A DNA stretch of 64,000 nucleotides from Tetranychus cinnabarinus (GCA_022266195.1 WHVY01000008.1:496001-560000), one strand, 5' to 3'. Counted from the first letter of the stretch, positions 45,331 through 57,237 are shown. The notes: generated from the letters alone by a model not told the origin. Numbers and translations are program-made.

Positions 45331-45974
45331 GTGTAGGAGAAACTTTTCTCGAAATATTGAGACCCAAAGTTTCACGGCCAATGGCCAAAATCAAGATATC
45401 CGTTTATTTATTGCTAAATTATTTTTATTGTTGTTGTGAACGAGCAATTTGCATGAACAAATAATAAGTTTCAGGTCATTAACTCTTACGGTTATAGAAT
45501 GCGATGGATTTAAATGAAGGTCGAACTCAACTGTTTTAGAGAAAAATAAAGTTTTATTTATCAAGATAAATCTATTTTCTGGTTGTCCATCAAAAGTTAA
45601 ATGAGTTTCATGAAAAATCTGGTACAAATAGTTGTACAAAAAGCGATGTAAGTTTAAACTGACATTAATTTAATCGAAAACTATCGATTGGAGAATTTTT
45701 TTAGTGACTCTAATGTTCTCAGGTTTTGTGAAGGTTCAAAAAGGTTGCCAAATTTTGTAGTACCTTAACAACTTCCCTGCATGAAAGTGTTTATGAGTCA
45801 ATGAATCATTTAAACTTCAGCTGCTTATAAAAACCAATGCATTCTCAAGTTCATAAAGCGCCAACTTGCTGCATCTGTGTGATTGTTTTTTTAAATAAGC
45901 CTCGACATGTCATTCAAAATACTTGACAGTGTTTTCCGATCTATTTCGTATTAAACCAGGGTGAGTATCGCTAG

Positions 45975-45982
45975 TATATAAT
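45975..45982 (+). promoter_or_regulatory. TATA box of pseudogene P2
   Basis: TATATAAT in the same context and at the same distance as for P1, followed by ATGCAT and the conserved leader ATTATTCGAGTTTAAAGTTT. Confidence 0.65.
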
Positions 45983-46066
45983 GCATTTTGCTGACTATTT
46001 TCAAATCATTATCGTCAGATTATTCGAGTTTAAAGTTTGATTTGATATCACAAAATCCCTTGCAAA

Positions 46067-46310
46067 ATGCATTCATTTACCATTGCTATTCTAGCTGTCG
46101 TTTTCTACACTGTTTCTGGTGCAGCAATTGTATCACAAGACGAGTTGACCACTGAAAGTGCCATTGACAATCAGGAAAAATCTGTAAACAATGAAGCTTA
46201 GGAACTTCTTAAGACTATTGATGACTTGCTGAAGGAGATCAATAATGCTTTGGCCAACAATCCACCTCGACCGCCTTTCAATTTACCCCAACCATGGTTT
46301 GGCTTAACGG
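46067..46310 (+). pseudogene. P1-like pseudogene P2
   Basis: Starts MHSFTIAILAVVFYTVSGAA with an intact signal peptide. It has TAG at 46199-46201 where the relatives have GAG (NNEA-stop). The P-family sequence ends near 46310 after a Pro-rich stretch (PPRPPFNLP), where the repeat upstream of p1 begins. The Asp block, FG tail and poly(A) signal are missing. Confidence 0.88.
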
Positions 46311-46311
46311 T

Positions 46312-46690
46312 AAGGCTAATTGAGAACCCGTCAGCTCACCTTTTGATCTTAAAAGTCTCGACTAGCTAGTTTAATCCTCAAGCTGAGGAAGATAATCAAA
46401 TTTAATTAACTAAATTAGCTGTTGATCTATTTAAATTTATTGCATGTCGGAATAGGATAGACTAGTTAAGGTTAAATCATATTTGATCCAGTTGGTCACC
46501 TCTTAACGCTGATACTTTCATTGAAGCCAACTATAACTTTGAAGATGCAAAAGCGAGCTGACAGGTTTTCGTTCACCCCCTCAACAATTGAATATCAGAT
46601 AATCGAATCCTAATTTTTGCTCGGATTCGCTAATAACTTCTACAGTTCGACTGTATTTGATTAAAGTAATCATTTTAAAGATGCTTTACC
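46312..46690. repeat. 5' flank of p1 with inverted-repeat arms
   Basis: Matches 51090-51338 upstream of p3. It starts GCTAATTGAGAACCCGT and ends with the shared leader (AATCGAATCCTAATTTTTGC). GAACCCGTCAGCTCACC near 46324 and its approximate complement near 46560 form inverted arms. The p3 copy lacks ~120 bp of the interior. It is either a small foldback element or a duplicated promoter region. Confidence 0.6.
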
Positions 46691-46691
46691 A

Positions 46692-48502
46692 ATGTTAATA
46701 AATGAACTTCCAGATGATTGCTTGTTGGCTATTCTTGATTACATACAAGATTTACAAGATTTAATACACTGCTTCAAAGGTAAGTGTAATCATGTTATTA
46801 AATAAAATTGTTAAATCCTTTTTTGGCTTTCAATTGAAAGTGAGCTGCAATATAATAAAATGCGATAAATGGTATTATATCAAAATTTTATGCGAAAGAA
46901 ACGGTTTCATTAAAACCTCTTGGGTTTCCAATTTTCAGCCACTTTTGTTAGTTTGACGTTATGTTTAGTTAATTTAATAGTAATTGGACAAATTGCAATT
47001 ACAGTTTGCGAAAAATGGTCCAATGTAATTGTTGGTCGGACAAGAAGAGTCAAATACTTGTTTAGTAAGATTCAATTTTGATTTTAACTTACTCTCATTG
47101 TTAACCACTTTCCTCATCAAATCAATTATTAATTTCAGATCAATCGTATTATTCACCTGATTATGTTTGTAACTACGTAAATCGACCTATTGATGTAACA
47201 TGTTTGAGCAAATTGTTTCCAAATTTAAGGGTTTTTGACAGATTTTATATTATTTAACTTCGATTGTTTTATAATATTTATTTTTACAAACCATTATCAT
47301 GACAGATTGCCGACTTGTTCCACATATCCAATGTACTACGAAGTAATGAAACTATGATAATAAGAACGCCAACGAAAGATATTGATAAACTAATCAGAGA
47401 TTCAGAATCTTTAAAAGGAATAATCTTTCCTTGTAATTACTATTTGGATTTCGAATTGATGCCGGGAATCGCTAACCTCGAAATGTTATCTACTCGGAAC
47501 ATCAGTCCAAACATAAGTGGAATCTATGAAAATGTGAAACAATTCCACCTTTGGAACTCTGATTCAGGTATAATCGAATGTATCGCGAATTGTTTTCCAA
47601 ATCTTGAAAGGATCAAAATTTATGTTGCAGACGGTAATTTCATAAATTATAATATCTTTCATAGCTGCTTGTTGATGAACCTTTTCCATGTTTAGATGGA
47701 AAAGATTATCGCCCTGATCATCCAGCAATGGCAAATCTTAAAATATTTGAAATGACTTTTTGCAGTTTTGATTGGCCTCGTGACAATTGCTATTCATTTT
47801 TATTCATGGATTCGTGCCCAGCATTACAGAGTGCTCATATCAGAATTGATTGCAGTCACATTGTGTTCAATGATTCGATAAAACATGCAAACTTACGAGA
47901 TTTGGTTATACAATTTGTGAGTAGGATTTTACCTGAGATGGATTTCAGTTCTGAAAAGTGTGTTATCATGGATTTGTTTATCATTTCATTGTTGGTGTTC
48001 ATTTCTGTCTCAATTGTGGGATAACTTTGATCAGTCGACTGTTTCTGGAATTTTTGAAACAACTTTTTTTCAATGCAATTGTTATTTACTCGCAAATTGA
48101 CACTTTTCTTTATTTTAATAGTCAGAGCCAATCGAATGGGATGAACTACGAAGACTGATGTTGAAATATCCAAATCTAAAGCATTTGGCATTACGAAATG
48201 CACTTTTAAGTGATGAAGACATCAAGCGATTGATATTAATTTTGCCAAAACTTACTCTACTTGATATTCGTGAATCTAACGGAGTGACTCAAGAAGCTGC
48301 TGATCATGTTCAGGATTATTGTAAGCGGTATGGCCGATCAATCGCTTTTTATTTCAAAGCCGACGACAAACAAATTGTAACTGACTGGCCGCAGTCATTA
48401 AATCGACCAGAACTAATCTGTCGTGGATTTGATTTCATGGAACATTGTTTTTTCAAAAATTTTTATTACTTACCTAATTTTTTGGATCCAGTAGATGATT
48501 AA
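46692..48502 (+). CDS. F-box/LRR-like family protein p1
   Basis: Exons: 46692-46779, 47005-47064, 47139-47230, 47306-47633, 47696-47916, 48122-48502. All are GT-AG and in phase, giving 389 residues. F-box part: LINELPDDCLLAILDYIQD, then VCEKW. Exon 3 carries NRPIDVTCLSKLFPNLR. Exon 4 has an 11-residue longer N-terminal part (NVLRSNETMIIRTPTKD) shared only with p3. The tail is ICRGFDFMEHCFFKNF with LPNFLDPVDD. Recent duplicate of p3: exons 4-5 and introns are nearly identical. Exon 4 is the most changed relative to p3 (NSDSGIIECIAN versus YCNLGLFESIAH). Predicted ubiquitin-ligase adaptor by family analogy. Confidence 0.82.
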
Positions 48503-49037
48503 AAATGAAATGAGAAAAAATTGTTGATCTTTTGTACGTAAATTTTGTTGCAACTGTGAGGTTTAGGATGTTTAAAGAAATGTCTCATACCTCGATATCT
48601 TACTCAGACCATAATATTGGATCTTTGATGGAATTGACTGGTCATTACACCAATCAATGCTGGGTAACCGCTAGTCTTGAATTATTGTCACGCAATGTTT
48701 ATGAGAGAAATGAGAAATGAGAAACCTATTAATGAATATTATGAATGATAATAAATTGTGAATTGCATCCAACGAAAAGTTACAGTTGATGAAACGACTC
48801 GTTAATTTTATTTTATCAGTCAAGCTGGGACGGTTATCACTAACCGGTTACTTTTCCTTCCCCACTAACCAAATAACGGGTTACGGGTACCGGTTAATGG
48901 TGAACATCTCGCTCTACATTGTAACTGTACATTCAACTGACTAGTCCTCTGAATCGACTAGCTGTTTTATTTAAAAAATTATTATAGTTTTGTTAACGGA
49001 AATTGATTAAAGTTAACATTTCAAAGGTGATTTAACA
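48503..49037. other. Spacer between p1 and p2
   Basis: Contains a 3' flank shared with p3 and p6 (ACGAAAAGTTACAGTTGATG), then an inverted ACCGGTTA motif pair near 48845 and 48890, and the p2 5' flank (GAATCGACTAGCTGTTTTAT), shared with p4 at about 55190. No gene seen. Confidence 0.55.
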
Positions 49038-50952
49038 ATGTTAATAAATGAGCTTCCAGATGATTGTTTGCTGACTATTTTTGATTACATACAAGATTTA
49101 CGAGATTTAATAAACTGCTTCAAAGGTAAGTGCAAATCATGTCATTTATTTATATTTTAAAATGAAAGCACATCAGATTATATTAGAATCATTGATAGCT
49201 ATCATTTGTCAAATAACAGTAAAATACATATGATAAATGCTGTATCCAACTTTTGTGCAAATGAAGCTTCTTTCGTTGTCTTAAGATGAATTATGTTTAT
49301 CGTCTGACTGAAAAAGTGCAATACAGTCAACCTCTCAAAAGTTGCATTAACGAGCCAATTATTCGCAGATGGCGCCACCAAAAATCTCTTAAAAAAGAGG
49401 AGACTCGTCAGTCTTTGCAACTTTTGAGAGATGCGACTGTATTTTAATTTAAGAATAATTCAACAAATTTCAGTTACAGTCTCCAAAAATTGGCGTATTA
49501 AAATTGTTGAGCGGACTAAAAAACTTCAATATTTGATTGGTGAGATTTAAATTTGCATTGATGCCTATTCTTATTTTGATTGTTTCCCTAATAAAATCAA
49601 TTATTAATTTCAGATCAACCAAATTATTCATCTGATTATGTTTGTCTGCACCTTAAGGAACCAATTGATGTAAAATGTTTGAGCAAATTGTTTCCAAATT
49701 TAAGGGTTTGTTGACAGATTTGACATTTTTGTACAATATTTAACTTTCATTGTTTTTATAGTTTTATTTTTATACAAATATTCCATAACAGATTGCCGAA
49801 TTTTCATATCAACTTAATGGAGGGGCACCAATCGAAGATATGGTTAGACTAATCATAAATTCAAACTCTTTGAAAGGAATAATCTTCGATTGTGTTAATC
49901 ATCTGGAATTTGGATTGGTACCGGAAAACGCTAACCTCGAAATGTTATCTACCGGATATATTTATCCAAAGATGAGTGGGATCTATGAAAATGTGAAGCA
50001 ATTGCACCTTTGGAACTATAATCTAGGTCTATTCGAATCCGTCGCACATTGTTTCCCAAATCTTGAAAGACTTCAAATTTATGCAACAGAAGGTAATTTC
50101 AAACATTTTATTATCTTTTATAATTGTTTGTTGACTAACCTTTTTCATGTTTAGACTTATCAGAACAATACTCTGATGCTCCAGTATTGGCAAATCTTAA
50201 AATACTTGAAATGGGTTTGCCTCTTAATGATTGGGCAAACATTTGCTGCTCATTTAAATTCATGGATGCGTACCCAGCATTACAGAGTGCTTATATCAAA
50301 ATTGATTCAAGAACCATCACCTTCAATCATTTGATAACACGTGATAACTTACGAGATTTAGTTATACAATTTGTGAGTAGGATCCTGCTTTATTTTAATT
50401 CTGAAAAGCGTGCTATCATGATATTGTTTATCATTTCATTGTCGACATTCATTCGTTTTTCTCGATTGATCTGTCGACTGTTATTCATATTTTGTAGCAA
50501 CTTTTTTCAGTGCAATGATTAATTTAGATAGCTCTTTGACAAATTGACACTTTTCTCTATTTTATTAATAGTATCAACCAATCGAATGGAATGAAATATC
50601 AAGATGCATGTTGAAATATCAAAATCTAAAGCATTTGGCATTGCGAGGTACCTCTTTAAAAGATGAGCACATCATGCAATTGATATTAATTTTGCCAAAA
50701 CTAACAATACTTGATATTCGTAAATCTTATGGAGTCTCCCAAGAAGCTGATAATTATGTTCGGGATTATTGTGAGCAGTATGGCCGTTCAATCAAGTTTT
50801 ATTTCAAACCATTCGACGAACGAATTAAATCTGATCGGCCGCAGCTATTGAATCGACCAGAAAAAATTTGTCGTGGATTTGATTTCATGGAACACTGTTT
50901 TTTCAAAAATTTTTATGAGTTGCCTCATTTTTTGGATCCAATAGATGATTAA
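49038..50952 (+). CDS. F-box/LRR-like family protein p2
   Basis: Exons: 49038-49125, 49480-49539, 49614-49705, 49792-50092, 50155-50372, 50572-50952. They encode 379 residues. The F-box exon is canonical (DYIQDLRDLINCF). Exon 2 is the most diverged in the array (VSKNWRIKIVERTKKLQYLIG): the usual C of VCEKW is S and the acceptor lies 6 nt past another CAG. The last exon has KPFDERIKSDRPQ where others have KKDDKQIESDWPQ, then the standard ICRGFDFMEHCFFK and LPHFLDPIDD. A small MITE sits in intron 1. Confidence 0.8.
49325..49439. mobile_element. MITE-D, 115 bp, in intron 1 of p2
   Basis: Ends CAGTCAACCTCTCAAAAGTT and the complement of CAGTCGCATCTCTCAAAAGT, flanked by TA at 49323-49324 and 49440-49441. 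The inverted repeats cover ~30 bp each with a few mismatches. It is a CAGT-ended, TA-flanked non-autonomous element like MITE-B and MITE-C but unrelated in internal sequence. Confidence 0.78.
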
Positions 50953-51089
50953 AAATGAAAAATAAAAAAATTGTTTAAGGTAATGTAGCAATTTAAGCTC
51001 TGATGATTCCGAAATGTATTTCATGCAAGAAAAAAACTCAATGATTATTGGAATCTCTAACGAAGTTTTTTTCAATTCCTTAATGGTTA

Positions 51090-51338
51090 GGCTAATTGAG
51101 AACCCGTTAGCACACTTTTTAATCTTCCAAGTCTCAACTAGCTGGTTTGATCCTCATTGAACTTTCATCGAAGCCAACTATGACTTTGAAGATGAAAAAG
51201 CGAGCTGACAGGTTCTCGTTCACCTCCTCAACAATTGAATATCAGATAATCGAATCCTAATTTTTGCTCGGATTCGCTAATAACTTCTATAGTTCGACTG
51301 TATTTGATTAAAGTAATCATTTTGCAGTTGCTTTAACA
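51090..51338. repeat. 5' flank of p3, copy of 46315-46690
   Basis: Same as the p1 upstream repeat with an internal deletion of ~120 bp. The match continues into exon 1 and intron 1, so promoter and gene were duplicated together. Confidence 0.65.
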
Positions 51339-53091
51339 ATGTTAATAAATGAACTTACAGATGATTGTTTGCTGAATATTTTTGATTTCATAAAAGATTT
51401 ACAAGATTTAATAAACTGCTTCAAAGGTAAGTTATTTAAGTCATTAAATGTGAGACTAATCAGATGATATCGGAATCATTAAAACCTCTTTGGTTTCAAA
51501 TTTTCAGATTCTAACACTTTAGTTAGTTTGACGTTATGTTTAGTTGATTTAATAGTAATTTGACAAATTGAAATTACAGTTTGCGTAAAATGGTCTAATG
51601 TGATCGTTGGTCGGACAAGAAGAGTCAAATACTTGTTTAGTAAGATTTTAATTTTGATTATTACTTATTCTCATTGTTAACCATTTTCCTCATCAAATCA
51701 ATTATTGATTTCAGATCAATCGTATTATTCGCCTGATTATGTTTGTAACTACGTAAATCGACCTATTGATGTAACTTGTTTGAGCAAATTGTTTCCAAAT
51801 TTAAGGGTTTGTTGACAGATTTTATATTATATTATTAATAATATTATTTAACTTTTATTGATTTCTTTATTTTTTACAAATATTATCATGACAGATTGCT
51901 GACTTGTTCCACATATCCAATGTACTACGAAGTAATGAAACTATGATAATAAGAACTCCAACGAAAGATATTGATAAACTAATCAGAGATTCAGAATCTT
52001 TAAAAGGAATAATCTTTCCTTGTAATTACTATTTGGATTTCGAATTGATGCCGGAAATCGCTAACCTCGAAATGTTATCTACCGGATACCTCAGTACAAA
52101 AATAAACGGAATCTATGAAAATGTGAAACAATTGCACCTTTATTACTGTAATTTAGGTCTATTCGAATCCATCGCACATTGTTTTCCAAATCTTGAAAGG
52201 ATGAAAATTTATGCTGCAGACGGTAATTTCATAAATTATAAAATCTTTCATAGCTGCTTGTTGATGAACCTTTTCCATGTTTAGATGGAAAAGATTATCG
52301 CCCTGATCATCCAGCAATGGCAAATCTTAAAATATTTGAAATGGCTTTTTACAGTTTTGATCGGCCTCGTGACATTAGCTGTTCATTTTTAGCCATGGAT
52401 TCGTGCCCAGCATTACAGAGTGCTCATATCAGAATTGATTGCAGTCGCATTGTGTTCAATGATGCGATAAAACATGCAAACTTACAAAATTTGGTTTTAC
52501 AATTTGTGAGTAGGATTCTGCCTGAGATGAATTTTAGTTCTGAAAAGCGTGTTATCATGAATTTGTTTATCATTTTATTGTCGATATTCATGTTTTTCTC
52601 AATTGTGGGATAACTTTGATCCATCGACTGTTTTTGAAATTTTGAAACAACCTTTCTTGCTATGCAACTGTTATTTATTTGCAAATTGACACATTTCGTT
52701 ATTTTAATAGTTAGAACCAATCGAATGGGATAAACTACGAAAACTAATGTCAAAATATCCAAATCTTAAGCATTTGGCATTACGAAATGCACTTTTAAGT
52801 GATGAAGACATCAAGCGATTGATATTAATTTTGCCAAAACTTACTCTACTTGATATTCGTGAATCTCGTGGAGTCACTCGAGAAGCTGCTGATCATGTTC
52901 GGGATTATTGTAAGCATTTTGGGCGTTCAATCAAGTTTCTTTCAGCAGAAGGCAGACACGGTGAATGGCCGCATATCTCATTAAACATATATGGATCAAA
53001 TAAAATCTGTCGTGGATTTGATTTCATGGAACATTGTTTTTTCAAAAATTTCGATCATTTACCTCATTTTTTGGATCCAATAGATGATTGA
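51339..53091 (+). CDS. F-box/LRR-like family protein p3
   Basis: Exons: 51339-51426, 51580-51639, 51715-51806, 51895-52222, 52285-52505, 52711-53091. They give 389 residues. The F-box motif is altered to LINELTDDCLLNIFDFIKD: the Pro of the LP pair is Thr, which may weaken SKP1 binding. Exon 6 has a divergent patch, FLSAEGRHGEWPHISLNIYG, in place of the usual FYFKKDDKQIESDWPQILNR, with the length kept so that ICRGFDFMEHCFFK follows in frame. Otherwise nearly identical to p1 in exons 3-5. Confidence 0.8.
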
Positions 53092-53538
53092 AAATGCAAA
53101 AGATAACATGTTTGTCAATCCTCTGCGTCTAACTTTTGTTCCAGCTTTAAGGAGTACGATATTGAAAGAGACATAATCCTTTATATCTTACTCAGACAAT
53201 AATCGGATCTTTGATGGAATATAATGAATGATTAATTAATTGTGAATTGCATCTAACGAAAAGTTACAGTTGATGACATGACTCGTCATCAATTGGAAAA
53301 ACTTTCATGCTTCAAACAACAGAACACTAAAGCTCACTTCATAACTCAATTGAGGAAGTTTAATCAAGATGGATAAAACAATCGCCAATCATGCAGCTTT
53401 AAATTAATATTTTTGTGGTTTTCGTTCCAAATTGGTTCCAAACTGCTTAGTTATTTTGTTTGTTTAGAGATATTTTTATTCATTTCCTCATTCATAACAG
53501 ACAAATCAAGAGGTGTACGAAAAATTTTGTCCAGCACC

Positions 53539-53727
53539 ATAGGTTGAAAACGTTAAAAGGGTGTCAGTCCCACATCACCATCAAAAGGATGTTTTTCGAG
53601 AATTGAATTTTGCGTGCATATAATTACTGTTGACGCCTGTCAAAAATATGTCGATCATGTGATGAAATATATACCAAATTGTATAAGCGGACTATGGACT
53701 GACACCCTTTTAACGTTTTCAACCTAT
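53539..53727. mobile_element. MITE-E, 189 bp, perfect 32-bp inverted repeats
   Basis: The left arm 53539-53570 (begins ATAGGTTGAAAACGTTAAAA) is the exact complement of the right arm 53696-53727. No TA pair sits at these exact edges, so the true ends may lie slightly outside. The identical arms suggest a young insertion. It lies between p3 and the P3 fragment. Confidence 0.7.
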
Positions 53728-53950
53728 TCTCATAGATATGTTCCTCTCATTTTGAACTCTGTTTCACGCCAAGTGAATTTTGTTTCATTCTTTTTGAACT
53801 CAACTTGAAAAATGTTTCACTTTTTTGATTTTGTGTTCGTCTCCAAGCGTTTTGAGTGTACATAATGCATTTATCTGACTAGTTTCAAATCATTATCTTC
53901 AGATTATTCGAGTTTAAAGTTTGATTTGATATCACAAAATCCCTTGCAAA

Positions 53951-54052
53951 ATGCGTTCATTTACCATTGCTATTTTAGCTGTCGTTTTCTACACTGTTTC
54001 TGGTGCAGCAATTGTATCACAAGACGAGTTGACCACTGAAAGTTCGACCTGA
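53951..54052 (+). pseudogene. P1-like fragment P3 joined to F-box-family exon 6
   Basis: Keeps the P-family leader (GATTATTCGAGTTTAAAG) and signal peptide (MRSFTIAILAVVFYTVSGAA) through DELTTES. At 54043/54044 it then switches to the interior of an F-box-family exon 6. The chimeric frame stops after two more codons (TGA at 54050-54052). The upstream TATA element is not preserved as in P1. Confidence 0.88.
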
Positions 54053-54399
54053 TAAAGTTTGTCTTGGATTTGATTTCATGGAACATTGTATTTTCAAAAT
54101 TTTTATTGAGTTGCCTCATTTTTTGGATCCAGTAGATGATTTAAAATGGAAATGTTAACACTATTGTCATTTCTTTGCATCTGCCAGAGCTACTGATCTT
54201 GTACCGGACTATTGTAAGCGATATGGTCGAACAATCAAGTTTTATTTCAAAAGAGACGATAAACAAATTGAAGCTGATTGGCCGCAGTCATTAAATCCAG
54301 GGAAAAAAGTTTGTCGTGGATTCGATTTCATGGAACATTGTTTTTCAAAAATTTTTATGAATCACTCAATTTTTTAGATCCAGTAGATAATCAAAAATG
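54044..54399 (+). pseudogene. Two exon-6 fragments of the F-box/LRR-like family
   Basis: Fragment 1 (about 54044-54143) encodes RPDKVCLGFDFMEHCIFK through LPHFLDPVDD with the stop codon lost. Fragment 2 (about 54182-54399) begins at the ATDLVPDYCKRYGR part, keeps the KRDDKQIEADWPQ region and VCRGFDFMEHC, then shifts frame because one T is missing in the following run. No other exons are nearby, so these are relics of two lost genes. Confidence 0.85.
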
Positions 54400-55272
54400 A
54401 GAAGGAGAAAAAATTGTTGATCTTTTGACGCCAATCGGCCAATTTCCCTTCCTCCAGCCAAATAAAGTGGTTAATGTTAGTGCTGGACCATTATGCGAAT
54501 TTAAGATTATTGATTTTTTGAGCAATTTTTCAATCCATGATCATTGATAATCTATGTTTGATGAAAAAAGTTCGGGGCATAGTTGGAAAAAATATCCATA
54601 AACGTAGAAAAAACACATTCAGAAAGATTAATAAGCATCGATGTTTGTTCCTTACTAATCGATGATCACTTAAGTCAGAAAATATCGATCACTATCGATT
54701 TTATCGATAACATCACAGCCACGTTAATTTTAGCTCTTTGGTTTTAATTTTATTATTAGTTAATAATTAATTTGTGAATTGTTTTATTGTTTAATCATAT
54801 TGGTCTTCGAAAACGCTACACGTAGATGTATCACACGAAATATAACATCCAAAAATAAAAATTAAAGAAAAAGAAATTTTTAGTGCTATTAGATACAAGT
54901 GTTATTATGAACCAAGATTACATGACAGTGTTATTACTTATAATATACTAAATTAATACATTCTTATTACATATATTAAATACACATTTTAATAAAATCT
55001 AACAAAATAATTAAAATCCCGTCATTTCAAACTCAAAACCAGCTCCGTCAAGCTTAGTATGGCACAAAGAGTGGTTATTAAAGCTGCTCATGTGACCCAG
55101 TCACTCCAGGTGCGCAAGCACGCCAACCAATCCCTAGCTGCTAGTCAACTTGTCAACATCTCAACTTTAAACTGAACTGTCGTCTGAATCGACTAGCTGT
55201 GTTATTTAATTATTATAGTTTTATTATTAACTGGAAATTGATTTAAGTCAACATTTCAAAGCTGATTTAACA
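54400..55272. other. Spacer upstream of p4
   Basis: Includes an ATCGAT-rich inverted stretch at about 54645-54720 similar in type to 16970-17050, then AT-rich sequence. A GC-richer patch at 55030-55145 matches nothing else in the window. The p4 5' flank is shared with p2. No ORF of interest. Confidence 0.5.
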
Positions 55273-57237
55273 ATGTTGATAAATGAACTTCCAGATGATT
55301 GCTTGTTGGCTATTTTCGATTACATACAAGATTTAGAAGATTTAATAAAATGCTTCAAAGGTAAGTGCAAATCATTTCATTCCTTTAAATTGTAAAATGT
55401 GAGAAATGTGAAAATCAATTTATATTGGAATCATTTAATCTATCAATTGAAAAACAATAGTATAAATGCAATATTCACCTTTTGTGCGAAAGAAACAGTT
55501 TTATTGAAATCTCGTTTGTTACCTTTTGATGAATATTGTTTATCGTCTGACTGTAAAAGCGCGCTATTTTGATACTAATATTATAGTTTGTTTGAAGTTA
55601 TGTTTTGCTAATTTAATAGTAATTTAACAAATTACAATTACAGTTTGCGAAAAATGGAGTAATTTGATTGTTGTCCGGACTAAAAAAGTTAAATATTTTA
55701 TTGGTAAGATTTATAAATTTTGATTGATGCTGATTCTTCTTGTTAACCATTCTTCTAATAAAATTAATCATCAATTTCAGACCAACCAAATTCACCTGAT
55801 TCTGTTTATCATCTATCAGATGAGCCAGTTGATGTAACATTTTTGAGCAAATTGTTTCCAAATTTAAGGGTAAGTTGACAGATTTTATATTATTTTCATT
55901 TGATTATTCAATGAATTCTCATTGTCGTATTGTTTTAACAAAGAAAGCCTTTGCTGTAGGAAACAAAAATTATTCTGTCTAGAGCTCGAGATAATCATAC
56001 AATGTAAGCAACTTTCAGAATGAAATCAAAATGCCCAATAACTTTGCCAAACTTGAGCTTCTTCATTTCAATCTAAAGTCAGATTATGATAGCCACATCT
56101 CTAAACAGATTAATTTTTTCCTTTCCTAAAGAAAAGGTTTTCATTCACTTTCATTGTTTTTATACAAATTTTATCGTAACAGATTTTAGACGCTTCATAC
56201 CCATTTTCGGATAAAGCACCAAAGGAAGATATCGCTAAACTGATCAGAGACTCAGAATCTTTAAAAGGAATTATGTGTAGTTTTTATTCGGATTTCGAAT
56301 TGAACACTAACATCGAAATGTTATCTATTTATGCATTTAGTATTGATCCGGACATTGCTCCGAAACAGATTAAAATCAATGAAACATTGAAACAATTAGA
56401 CCTTTGGAACATTTCTGTAGGAGAAGTCAAAGAACTGGCCCATTATTTTCCAAATCTTGAAAGGGTGAAAATTGAACTTGAAAATTTAATGGGTAATCTT
56501 ATACAACAACATATACATTACAATTTCATATATTATTTCAGTAACTTTTTTTACCTGTTTTTAACCTTTTCATGTTTAGATAATGCAGCTCATGGCTTTA
56601 ATGGTTCAGTGTTGGAAAATCTTAAAATAGTTGAATCAGCTGAATACAGTTGCACATGTTTTTCATTTGTATTTATGAATTTATGTCCAGCATTACAGAG
56701 TGCTCATCTCAAAATTGATTGCTGGCACATTAACGTCAATGATTCGATAAACCATGCAAGCTTACAAGATTTAGTTATTCAATTTGTGAGTAGGATTTTG
56801 CTTCAGATTTACATAGCGTCTTAACAAATCTTAACAAAACATCTTTTTTTTAATAGTGCAAACCAATCGAATGGGATATTATAAGAAGATTAATATCAAA
56901 ATATCCAAATCTAAAGCATTTGGCATTACGAGGTACCTTTTTAAAAGATGAACACATCAAGCAATTGATATTAATTTTGCCAAAACTAACACTACTTGAT
57001 GTTCGTAAATCTCGTGGAGTCACTCAAGAAGCTGCTGATCATGTTCGGGACTATTGTAAGCAGTATGACCGATCAATCAAGTTTTATTTCAAAGCCGACG
57101 ACAAACAAATTGAAGTTGATTGGCCGCAGATATTGAATAGACCAAAAAGAATCTGTCGTGGATTCGATTTTATGGAACATTGTTTTTTCAAAGATTTTTC
57201 TCAGTTGCCTCATTTTTTGGATCCAATAGATGGTTAG
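55273..57237 (+). CDS. F-box/LRR-like family protein p4
   Basis: Exons: 55273-55360, 55644-55703, 55781-55869, 56183-56492, 56580-56785, 56857-57237. They encode 377 residues. F-box part: LINELPDDCLLAIFDYIQD. Tail: ICRGFDFMEHCFFKDFSQ, LPHFLDPIDG. It belongs with m2, m6 and m9: it shares MITE-B in the exon 3-4 intron, the short exon 3 of m6, and exon 4 wording (FSIDPDIAPKQIKINET against m6 IHPDIDLKQIKINET). The 87-nt intron 4 has no stop in the reading frame and is a multiple of three, so its retention would add 29 residues. It is the plus-strand counterpart of m6 and keeps an intact C terminus where m6 is frameshifted. Confidence 0.82.
55909..56148. mobile_element. MITE-B copy in p4 intron
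   Basis: Same element as in m2, m6 and m9, in the same orientation relative to the gene, though the gene is on the other strand. Inner arms TTTAACAAAGAAAGCC near 55932 and complement near 56130. The right end has lost its outer part. Confidence 0.7.

Noticed and set aside
45391..45639. ORFs of 60-90 codons across the module R cluster (38.8-45.7 kb)
   Set aside because: Copies of the same module do not preserve the same frames, so they are random openings in AT-rich repeats.
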